From Planctomycetes bacterium UBA1662 (GTDB lineage Bacteria > Planctomycetota > UBA8108), in the NCBI GenBank assembly GCA_002320775.1, contig DCKY01000095.1, positions 1 through 7,721 of the forward strand: a stretch of DNA of 7,721 nt. The letters run 5' to 3'. Below the pieces are notes generated by a model that was given only the letters and a program-made list of their open reading frames with translations, did no database searches and was not told where the DNA came from. The translations under genes and the position numbers were made by a program. Shown here in pieces: positions 1-5,799 of this stretch. The first letter of the stretch is position 1. Each line of letters opens with the position of its first letter.

Positions 1-1
1 G

Positions 2-763
2 GAGCGCTACGGTGAATGGGTCAGCGAAGATACGGCGCGCGTAATAGAGGGAGACCTCTTCGGTGAGTACAGCGTCACGGAAGAAACAGCGGCGATCGCG
101 AAGCTCCTCGCCCCGGTGACTCCGCGCACGGCCCTGTGTATCGGTCTGAACTACCGGCAGCACGCCGAGGAGGGCGGCAACGACATCCCCGAGTATCCTG
201 TGCTCTTCATCAAGGCGGCCAACACCCTCAACAACCCGGGTGACCCCATCGTGGTGCCGGCCGTCGAGCCGGAGACGGTCGATTACGAATGCGAGCTGGC
301 GGTGGTCATTGGCCGCGAGGCGAAGAACGTCTCCCAGGCCGATGCCCTCGACTACGTGCTCGGCTATACCTGCGCCAACGATGTCAGCGGCCGTACCTGG
401 CAGACCAAGAAGGGCGGCAGCCAGTGGTGCCGCGGCAAGTCCTTCGACACCTTCCTGCCGCTGGGACCCTGCCTGGTGACCCCTGACGAGATTCCCGACC
501 CCAACGCCCTGAAGCTCAGCACGACGCTCAACGGCGAGGTGATGCAGGACTGGACCACCTCGGACATGATCTTCAACGTGCCGACGCTCATCGAGTTCCT
601 CAGCCAGGGGACCACCCTGCTGCCCGGCACCGTGATCATGACGGGAACGCCCCAGGGTGTCGGCGCCGCGCGCAATCCCCCGGTCTTTCTCAAGGATGGA
701 GATGAGGTCACCATCGAGGTCGAGAACATCGGGAAGCTCACCAATCCCGTCACGGCGGAATAA
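2..763 (+). CDS. Fumarylacetoacetate hydrolase family protein (5' partial)
   Basis: The frame is open to the left edge, so the gene starts outside the window; 253 residues are visible. FAH-family enzymes cleave or isomerise C-C bonds in beta-diketo or 2-oxo acids (acylpyruvases, HpcE-type isomerases, oxaloacetate tautomerases) using a bound divalent metal, in the cytoplasm. The first ~38 residues (RYGEWVSED, then an acidic stretch ending LLAPVTP) match the short N-terminal domain often found before the catalytic fold, and probably only about ten residues are missing. Counting from the GTG codon at 116, I see His16 in NYRQHAEE (catalytic His position), Glu58 and Glu60 in DYECELAVVIG and Asp89 in CANDVSG (metal ligands), Lys108 in GKSFDTFLPLGP, and the TGTPQGVG loop at 176-183. 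All key residues are present. The gene is convergent with the Rsm22-like gene. The family assignment is firm; the substrate cannot be read from the sequence. Confidence 0.95.
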   Translation, partial: ERYGEWVSEDTARVIEGDLFGEYSVTEETAAIAKLLAPVTPRTALCIGLNYRQHAEEGGNDIPEYPVLFIKAANTLNNPGDPIVVPAVEPETVDYECELAVVIGREAKNVSQADALDYVLGYTCANDVSGRTWQTKKGGSQWCRGKSFDTFLPLGPCLVTPDEIPDPNALKLSTTLNGEVMQDWTTSDMIFNVPTLIEFLSQGTTLLPGTVIMTGTPQGVGAARNPPVFLKDGDEVTIEVENIGKLTNPVTAE

Positions 764-769
764 TCAAGT

Positions 770-1936
770 TCAAGTCTTGCCGGGCTTTTCCGGCGGCTTC
801 CGCCGATCTTTTCGTTCCTTGCGCGGGCGTTTCGCCTCGGGTGAGCCTCCCGGCCAGGGGGCCACGAGCCGGGCGTCCCGGTTCTGGCGGCCTCTCTTCA
901 GCAGGGCGCCGCGGGTCGTTTCTTTCGGCGGGTTACGGAAGACACGCCGCTTCCCGTCCTGGCAGAGATAGATGCCTTCGCCGGTGCGGCGAACGTCCAT
1001 CGGGTCGCCAATGACCCGGGCCAGCTCGGGGTCCCGATTACCCAGGAGCCCGCCCTCCTTGGCCGGCTGCATGGCGAGATAGCTCATCGAGCCCTTGCCG
1101 GCCGCCAGGCCCAGCGGCACGGCGATCTGCTTGACGATGTCTCCCGGCTGCCACCTGAAGTGAAAATGACACCAGGGCCTCTTCGCCTCGCCCAGGAGCG
1201 GACAGCTTTTCTGGTGGGTGCAGGGAGCGAGGATTTCCCAGCGTTGTGATTCAAGCAGGGAGTCGTGGAGCTCGAGCAGGCGGCGGCCGGGAGCCCTCAG
1301 GCCCGGTTCGATGATGACGACTGTGCTGCCGGGGGGCAGCTTTTCAGCGAGCTTGTTGAAGAAGCGTTTGATGTCGATTCCCCGGCGCTCGGGGTGGTCG
1401 AACTCGTTGACGACCATCGACATCCACACGAGTGTGGGTCCCTGGAAGCGCGGCAGCATAGGGAGCTTCTGCTGCAGGGTGGTGATGGACGTCTTGACCC
1501 CGTCCTTTGCAGCCGGCGCGCACTCTTCGAAGATCTCCCGGGCGACCCGGAGAGCTCCGCGGCTCTGATCCGTGAGCAGATAGCGCCGCGTACGGTTTGC
1601 CGGCAGGGTCAGGAGGCTCGCGATGGTGGAGCTTCCCGGGCCTGCCCCCATATCCGTAATCCACTCCGTTTCGGCGATCGCCGGGTAGCGCTTCAGGAGA
1701 TCCTTGAGGACGCAGATCGAGCGCACCGTATTCAGTGGAAGATGGTAGCGGAGGTAGGCCAGGCGCAGGCGCGGATCGTTCATATAGCTGAAACGCTTGA
1801 GATGCTGCCGCTCGCTGGTGAAGAGCTGGAAGAGCTCCTCAAGAGCCTCGCCCTGGGATCGAAGCGAGACCTTGACCTTGCCGACCTGTTTCTTGATCGC
1901 CCTCAGCAGGGGGCGGGGGGTAGCGAGGGAGGGCAT
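770..1936 (-). CDS. Rsm22/METTL17-family ribosome-associated methyltransferase-like protein
   Basis: This 388-residue protein resembles the Rsm22 family, whose mitochondrial members (yeast Rsm22, human METTL17) act in small ribosomal subunit assembly. An N-terminal helical region contains MNDPRLRLAYLRYHLPLNT, typical of the family. A class I SAM-fold glycine motif, DMGAGPG, follows at residues 95-101, then VVIIEPGLRAPGRRLLELHD at about 206-225. Cysteines 239, 245, 256 (in CTHQKSCPL and WCHFHF) and 325 (in YLCQDGKRR) match the spacing of the iron-sulfur ligands described for METTL17. The last ~45 residues are rich in Lys, Arg and Pro and could contact rRNA. I chose the ATG at 1936: the frame stays open to an ATG at 2176, but those extra 80 residues look unlike the family and overlap the divergent gene's start. 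The ribosome-binding site is weak (GGA five bases upstream). Methyltransferase activity is unproven. The family call is strong, the role in bacteria inferred. Confidence 0.88.
   Translation of the reverse strand: MPSLATPRPLLRAIKKQVGKVKVSLRSQGEALEELFQLFTSERQHLKRFSYMNDPRLRLAYLRYHLPLNTVRSICVLKDLLKRYPAIAETEWITDMGAGPGSSTIASLLTLPANRTRRYLLTDQSRGALRVAREIFEECAPAAKDGVKTSITTLQQKLPMLPRFQGPTLVWMSMVVNEFDHPERRGIDIKRFFNKLAEKLPPGSTVVIIEPGLRAPGRRLLELHDSLLESQRWEILAPCTHQKSCPLLGEAKRPWCHFHFRWQPGDIVKQIAVPLGLAAGKGSMSYLAMQPAKEGGLLGNRDPELARVIGDPMDVRRTGEGIYLCQDGKRRVFRNPPKETTRGALLKRGRQNRDARLVAPWPGGSPEAKRPRKERKDRRKPPEKPGKT
779..816 (+). terminator. Candidate intrinsic terminator of the FAH gene
   Basis: A perfect 6-bp GC stem, CGGCGG (791-796) and CCGCCG (800-805) with a CTT loop, is followed by the T-rich ATCTTTTCGTT (806-816). 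A second small inverted repeat, GCCGG (779-783) and CCGGC (790-794), lies just upstream and overlaps the first arm. The hairpin starts about 28 bases after the FAH stop codon. It lies entirely inside the 3' coding end of the convergent Rsm22-like gene, where it encodes part of the basic Lys/Arg/Pro tail. The T tract is interrupted, so terminator function is inferred. Confidence 0.4.
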
Positions 1937-1940
1937 GGCG

Positions 1941-1985
1941 TTCCAGGCTGTTGGGGGAGTTGTTTCGTTGAGCCTGCTCAGCAGG
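1941..1985 (-). promoter_or_regulatory. Possible alternative hairpins in the Rsm22-like gene leader
   Basis: Read on the minus strand, the leader has CCTGC-TGA-GCAGG (1985-1973), a 5-bp stem with a 3-base loop. A second possible pairing is CAGGCT (1976-1971) with AGCCTG (1949-1944). The two share bases 1973-1976, so they exclude each other. The 3' arm of the second ends next to the weak GGA ribosome-binding site and the ATG at 1936. Stems this short can occur by chance, so regulation is a guess. Confidence 0.2.
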
Positions 1986-2156
1986 TTTGGCCCAAGCTTA
2001 GGGTAAAACGCCACGGCTGCCAGAGGAATTATCGAGATGGCGCGCGGAGGGCTATCGTTCTGTCGCTGTCTATGCAAGCCCCGCCGGTACCCGTAGAATG
2101 ATCGTCTCAGGTGGAGAGTGTCAGCCTGAGTATCTAATTCGACCCGGTAGGGACAG

Positions 2157-2483
2157 ATGAACGCTCCAGACAACAATCAGGAACCTGCGAACGCCCCCTG
2201 GGACCCGGTGTTTCTCGAGTCTCGCCGGGAGGCCCTGATCATCCTGCTCTTGTGGGTGGCGGCGCTCCTGTGGGCGGTACCCTATTGTTACCTGAACGGC
2301 TTCCCCGAGACCTTTGTCGCTGAGGAGTTCAGTACCGTCTGGGGCATCCCCTCCTGGCTCTTCTGGGGGATCGCGGTGCCCTGGCTCCTGGCCGATGTCT
2401 TCACCCTCTGGTTCTGTTTCTTCTACATGAAGGATGGGGACCTGGGGGAAGAAGCCCCTGTTGAATCGCAGGAGGGCGCATGA
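2157..2483 (+). CDS. YhdT-like small membrane subunit (DUF997 type) paired with a symporter
   Basis: A 108-residue membrane protein with two predicted transmembrane helices, about residues 26-46 (ALIILLLWVAALLWAVPYCY) and 67-91. They are separated by a loop containing the WGIPSWLFWG segment typical of small proteins of the YhdT/DUF997 type. The N-terminus is polar (PDNNQEPANAP) and the C-terminus acidic. In Escherichia coli yhdT lies directly upstream of the pantothenate symporter gene panF, and the same order is seen here. The stop codon overlaps the symporter start as ATGA (2480-2483), so the two are almost certainly co-transcribed and translationally coupled. The ATG at 2157 has a GGGA ribosome-binding site at 2150-2153. 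The molecular role of such proteins is not established; an accessory or stability role for the transporter is an inference from the pairing. At 108 residues it is somewhat longer than the roughly 80-residue E. coli YhdT. Confidence 0.8.
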   Translation: MNAPDNNQEPANAPWDPVFLESRREALIILLLWVAALLWAVPYCYLNGFPETFVAEEFSTVWGIPSWLFWGIAVPWLLADVFTLWFCFFYMKDGDLGEEAPVESQEGA

Positions 2484-4465
2484 GCCTTCCTCCCATCTTC
2501 AACAGCTCCTTTCTCGCGGAGGCGGGCGGCGTCAGCCCGGCGCTCTTTACCTTCCTGGGCTATACAGCCGCTGTCTTTTCCCTCGCGGTGATCGCGAACT
2601 ATCTGCGTAAGGACGGTAATTTTCTCAGCGAGTATTTTCTCGGCAACAGGGGGCTCGGGGTGTGGGCCTTCGCCCTGACCTTCGCCGCCACCAGCGCTTC
2701 GGGCGGGAGCTTCACCGGCTTTCCCTCGAAGATCTACAGTCACGGCTGGATCCTGGGGCTCTGGATCGGCAGCTACATCATTTTCCCGATCTGCACGATG
2801 GGCTTCATCGGCAAGCGTCTCAACCAGGTGGCGCGCCGGTCGGGAGCCATCACCGTTCCAGACGTGATCCGGGACCGTTTCAGGAGCGCCGGCTTCGGTC
2901 TGCTGGCCGTGGCGCTGATCGTTTTCTTCATGTCCTTCAACCTCATCGCCCAGTTCAAGGCCGGCAGCCTGATGCTGAAGACGCTGCTGTCCGGCGTCGG
3001 CGTTTTTGAGTCGGGAGTTACTTTTCTGAAGGATTCCATCGGCGGAAGCGTGGATCCCGCCTACCTGCTCTGCCTGTGCGGCTTCGGCCTGGCAGTGATC
3101 GCCTATACGACCTATGGCGGCTTCCAGGCCGTGGTGTGGACCGATGTCATGCAGGGAGTCGTTATGGTTTTCGGGGTCATGATCATGCTGCCCCTGGCGC
3201 TCTACCTCGTTGGAAAGGGTGCACCCGAGGGAGTGGGCTCGCTCGAGTACGCCACCTCGAGGATGGTTGATATGAGTCCGCCGCGCAGAGGGGTGGCGGT
3301 TTTCCGTCCGGGCGGCCCGGAAGGAAATAGGGCCCCGCTGGGCGAGGGTTCCTGGATTCGGATCCCAGGTTCTGATGAAGGCGCGGAGGCCAGGCTTTTC
3401 AAGGTGATACCGAAGCTGGCGCTGGAGGAACGACTCAGAAAGCGCGGGGAGCCCTGGGTCGCTGTGCTTGAGATCACCTCTCCTGGAGATCGCAGCCAGG
3501 TTATCGAGAACCAGGGAGACCGGGCCCGCTCCGATTTCATCCTCGAGGATCTGGAGCTTCAGGGCTACGCCTATGGAGCAGAGGATGGCCGCAAGGGAGT
3601 CTACGTCACCGGTCCCGGTCCGAGTCCCAGCAGCGATGCCGGGTTCCTCCCCCTGAGCCTGGTGATCTCCTTCTTCTTCATGTGGGCGATCTCGGGCTCC
3701 GGCCAGCCTGCCAGCATGGTTCGGCTCATGGCCTTCAACAACACCGTGACCCTGCGCCGCTCAATCTTTACTGTGGCGGTCTACTATTCGCTGATCTACT
3801 TTCCGCTGGTGATCATCTTCTGTTGCGCCCGGGTGCTGATGCCCGGCATGGATGCCGAGAGCGACCGCATCATGCCCGCCATGGCGGTTTTTCTCACCGA
3901 GAACGTCGGCGCGGGCTGGCTCGCCGGACTGCTCATCGCCGCGCCCTTCGCGGCGGTGATGTCGACGGTCGACAGCTTCCTGCTGATGATCTCATCGGGC
4001 CTGGTGCGCGACATCTATCAGCGGAACATCAATCCTGGAGCTTCCGAGCTCCGTCTCAAGCGGTTGAGCTATCTCTTCACCCTCCTGGTTGGAGGCGCGG
4101 CGCTGCTGGGGGCGGTCAACCCGCCGCAGTTCCTGCAGGACATCATCGTCTACACCGGCAGCGGGCTGGCGGCCTGCTTCCTCGCGCCGGTGGTCTACGC
4201 GATCTACTGGCCGCGCTCGAATGTCGAGGGCTGCATGGCGGGCATGCTGGGGGGTTTCATCTCCCACCTGTCGATGTATGTCGGAGGGATCTTCGCTAAC
4301 GGGAGCTTCTTCAGACCGTACCGCCTCATGGACTTTGATCCGATCATCGTCGGTCTGCTGGTCAGTTTTCTCGCGGGCTACCTGGTCACCTTGCGAACGC
4401 CACCGCCCCCCGAGGACCTGGTGCGGAAGTATTTTTATAAGCCCGAGATTTCGACCGGGGCCTGA
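2480..4465 (+). CDS. PanF-like sodium:solute symporter with a large soluble insert
   Basis: A 661-residue inner-membrane transporter of the SSS family (LeuT fold), which uses the sodium gradient to import small solutes. About 13 hydrophobic helices are visible. Family landmarks are EYFLGNRGLG (51-60), ALTFAATSASGGSF (65-78), YTTYGGFQAVVWTD (209-222), GSGQPASMVRLMAF (406-419) and AAVMSTVDSFLLMISSG (491-507), the last including the STxDS region near the expected sodium site. PanF/PutP-like relatives are usually about 480-500 residues. Here residues ~246-388, between the helix after YTTYGG and the helix starting PLSLVISFFF, form a long hydrophilic segment with no membrane helix; by family topology it lies on the extracytoplasmic side. 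The start ATG overlaps the upstream stop (ATGA) and has a strong AGGAGG site (2470-2475). The pairing with a YhdT-like protein and the C-terminal half point to a PanF-like branch, but pantothenate as substrate is only a suggestion. Confidence 0.93.
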   Translation: MSLPPIFNSSFLAEAGGVSPALFTFLGYTAAVFSLAVIANYLRKDGNFLSEYFLGNRGLGVWAFALTFAATSASGGSFTGFPSKIYSHGWILGLWIGSYIIFPICTMGFIGKRLNQVARRSGAITVPDVIRDRFRSAGFGLLAVALIVFFMSFNLIAQFKAGSLMLKTLLSGVGVFESGVTFLKDSIGGSVDPAYLLCLCGFGLAVIAYTTYGGFQAVVWTDVMQGVVMVFGVMIMLPLALYLVGKGAPEGVGSLEYATSRMVDMSPPRRGVAVFRPGGPEGNRAPLGEGSWIRIPGSDEGAEARLFKVIPKLALEERLRKRGEPWVAVLEITSPGDRSQVIENQGDRARSDFILEDLELQGYAYGAEDGRKGVYVTGPGPSPSSDAGFLPLSLVISFFFMWAISGSGQPASMVRLMAFNNTVTLRRSIFTVAVYYSLIYFPLVIIFCCARVLMPGMDAESDRIMPAMAVFLTENVGAGWLAGLLIAAPFAAVMSTVDSFLLMISSGLVRDIYQRNINPGASELRLKRLSYLFTLLVGGAALLGAVNPPQFLQDIIVYTGSGLAACFLAPVVYAIYWPRSNVEGCMAGMLGGFISHLSMYVGGIFANGSFFRPYRLMDFDPIIVGLLVSFLAGYLVTLRTPPPPEDLVRKYFYKPEISTGA

Positions 4466-4475
4466 GTTCATCTTT

Positions 4476-4500
4476 CCCGGCGGTCGACTGCCTTTTCGGG
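4476..4500 (+). terminator. Weak terminator candidate after the symporter
   Basis: Starting about 13 bases after the symporter stop, GGCGG (4479-4483) can pair with CTGCC (4488-4492) around a TCGA loop, including one G-U pair, followed directly by TTTT (4493-4496). An alternative outer pairing, CCCG (4476-4479) with CGGG (4497-4500), is also possible. The position is right, but stem and T tract are short. Confidence 0.3.
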
Positions 4501-4509
4501 AGTTTCGGT

Positions 4510-4540
4510 CTGCCAAGCTGGCAGTAACAGGGTTTTCTTT
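4510..4540 (+). terminator. Second hairpin after the symporter, possible terminator
   Basis: CTGCCA (4510-4515) and TGGCAG (4519-4524) form a perfect 6-bp stem with an AGC loop. A T-rich stretch, TTTTCTTT (4533-4540), follows only after eight intervening bases, which is loose for an intrinsic terminator. Together with the preceding hairpin it may help separate the symporter operon from the protease gene. Confidence 0.22.
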
Positions 4541-4566
4541 CTGGAACGGCCGCTTGCGGAGACCCG

Positions 4567-4703
4567 AACACAAGTGTTTACGAAATAAAGACCTCGGTAG
4601 ACATAGGCGAATTAAAGTCTCGAATATGGGTTTCTGGCCAATGGATTGCGTTAGACTCAAGTAGTTCAGGCAATCCACCCATTGATTTAAGAGGACAGTC
4701 GTC
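4567..4703 (+). promoter_or_regulatory. AT-richer leader of the protease gene with an inverted repeat and a bulged hairpin
   Basis: This stretch is clearly less GC-rich than the genes around it and probably holds the protease promoter, although I cannot pick a convincing -35/-10 pair. It contains AACAC-AA-GTGTT (4567-4578), an operator-sized inverted repeat. Nearer the gene, GGATTGC (4643-4649) pairs perfectly with GCAATCC (4670-4676) across a 20-base loop. The stem can extend by CAAT (4639-4642) with ATTG (4681-4684) across a 4-base bulge. The hairpin ends six bases before the GAGGA ribosome-binding site (4691-4695). Confidence 0.35.
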
Positions 4704-5633
4704 GTGGCCTCTGCTCATCTCTTCAAAGCTTTCGGTATTCCAGTCAGGGCGCATTGGAGCTTCTGGCTGGTTGTGTTCGTGTTCGCCACGGAATTCCAAA
4801 CCTATCTTCAAGGCAGTCTTGCCGAGAGCCTGTTGCTCACGGTCTGTTTCTACGGCTGCCTGCTGCTGCACGAGCTCGGCCACAGCCTCACCGCCCGGCG
4901 TTACGGCATCAACACCCGGGAGATCAAGATGACCATGCTTGGCGGGATGGCGATGTTTGACAGGAGTCCCCGGGTACCCCGGCAGGAGCTTTTCATCACG
5001 GCGGCCGGGCCGTTGGTAAATTTTGTGATTGCCGGTCTGCTGTTCGCCGGGCAGTGCCTTGCCTTCGGTCTGCCTTTCGACCTGTCCTTCGCGGCCTGGA
5101 CGAGCAAGTTCTGCTGGCTCCTGATGATCCTTAACCTGGTCCTTGGAATTTTTAACCTGCTGCCGGGTTTTCCCATGGATGGGGGCAGGATTCTGCGCGC
5201 CCTGCTCGCTCTGAAGCTGCCCTATCTCAAGGCGACCCATATCGCCGTCCGGGTAGGACAATTGGTCGGGGCAAGTTTCATCCTGTTACCTGTGCTGGAT
5301 ATCTGGGGCGGCTTCATCACCGCCTTGATTGGCCTGATGGTGATCTTCCTCGCCCAGGCCGAGCTCATGCGGGTGCGTGCCGAGGAAGCTCTGAAGCAGG
5401 GCTCGGAGAACCTCAGCCGTCTCTTTGGCGGTCTCTTTGGCGGTCAGGCGCCCGCCGGCGGCAATGGCCGCTGGGGTTTTACCTTTGGGGGATCGCCTGC
5501 CCGCCCCTCGCAGGCCGAGCCGGCTCAAGCTGAGCCGCCTCCCCCTCCCCGGGATGACTCTGATTGTGTCATCGACATGGACCCCGATGGGAAGGTCCGC
5601 AAGGTCTGGCGCAAGGATGAGAGCGACGACTGA
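4704..5633 (+). CDS. M50 site-2 protease family membrane metalloprotease
   Basis: A 309-residue intramembrane zinc protease of the M50 family, which cleaves substrates within or near the membrane, often transmembrane regulators such as anti-sigma factors. The zinc motif HELGH is at residues 56-60 inside a hydrophobic helix. The third ligand is Asp159 in NLLPGFPMDGGRILR (151-165). TAAGPLVNFVIAG (99-111) is the conserved helix between them. About five hydrophobic segments are visible, the last ending near residue 218. I see no PDZ or CBS domain. Instead the C-terminus (about 220-309) is a soluble tail with Gly/Phe-rich repeats (LFGGLFGG), a Pro/Ala/Glu linker (SQAEPAQAEPPPPPRDD) and a charged end. 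The GTG at 4704 is chosen because GAGGA lies eight bases upstream and the N-terminal helix is complete from there. The substrate is unknown, and no sigma or anti-sigma gene is adjacent. Confidence 0.92.
   Translation: MASAHLFKAFGIPVRAHWSFWLVVFVFATEFQTYLQGSLAESLLLTVCFYGCLLLHELGHSLTARRYGINTREIKMTMLGGMAMFDRSPRVPRQELFITAAGPLVNFVIAGLLFAGQCLAFGLPFDLSFAAWTSKFCWLLMILNLVLGIFNLLPGFPMDGGRILRALLALKLPYLKATHIAVRVGQLVGASFILLPVLDIWGGFITALIGLMVIFLAQAELMRVRAEEALKQGSENLSRLFGGLFGGQAPAGGNGRWGFTFGGSPARPSQAEPAQAEPPPPPRDDSDCVIDMDPDGKVRKVWRKDESDD
5419..5442 (+). repeat. Tandem 12-bp duplication in the protease gene
   Basis: GTCTCTTTGGCG occurs twice in direct succession (5419-5430 and 5431-5442). It is in frame and encodes the LFGGLFGG motif in the C-terminal tail of the M50 protease. 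Because the unit is a multiple of three, copy-number slippage would change the tail length without breaking the frame. Confidence 0.8.
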
Positions 5634-5799
5634 GCTCTTCCGGTTGCGTCTGTTGCATCCCCGGTGCTATGAAAACAGCGCCGGAGGACTTAAGATCTTT
5701 AGCTCTTGACGACATTGCGACGAAGCTAACAGGAAGCCGCTCTCGTTCGCGCGCGTAGCCGGGCCGCGGGCGCTTCCCCTTCCCGAGGTTCATGAACTG

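Noticed and set aside
116..118. GTG at 116 as the start of the FAH gene
   Set aside because: The frame is open to the window edge and the upstream residues (RYGEWVSED to LLAPVTP) match the usual N-terminal domain, so the true start lies outside the window.
2021..2060. GATAAT (minus strand, 2033-2028) as a promoter -10 for the Rsm22-like gene
   Set aside because: There is no acceptable -35 hexamer at the right spacing, so it is not supported beyond a single hexamer match.
1265..2101. A 278-codon open frame on the plus strand
   Set aside because: It lies mostly antisense to the Rsm22-like gene, which has family motifs throughout. The plus-strand product has no recognisable features.
1937..2176. 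N-terminal extension of the Rsm22-like protein to an ATG at 2176
   Set aside because: The extra 80 residues do not resemble the family, they cover the divergent promoter region, and they would overlap the start of the YhdT-like gene.
3215..3643. The symporter insert as a frameshift, intein or inserted mobile element
   Set aside because: The frame is continuous, base composition matches the flanks, no terminal repeats or intein splice motifs are visible, and the downstream symporter motifs resume in order.
3992..4678. A 228-codon minus-strand frame, and another at 4578-5261
   Set aside because: Both are opposite strong membrane-protein genes. Their products are polar, low-complexity and motif-free, so they are shadows.
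5521..5537. Inverted repeat CGGCTCA-AGC-TGAGCCG inside the protease gene
   Set aside because: It lies in the Glu/Pro/Ala-rich linker codons, where repeated codons easily create such symmetry, and no T tract follows. I see no reason to call it a regulatory element.
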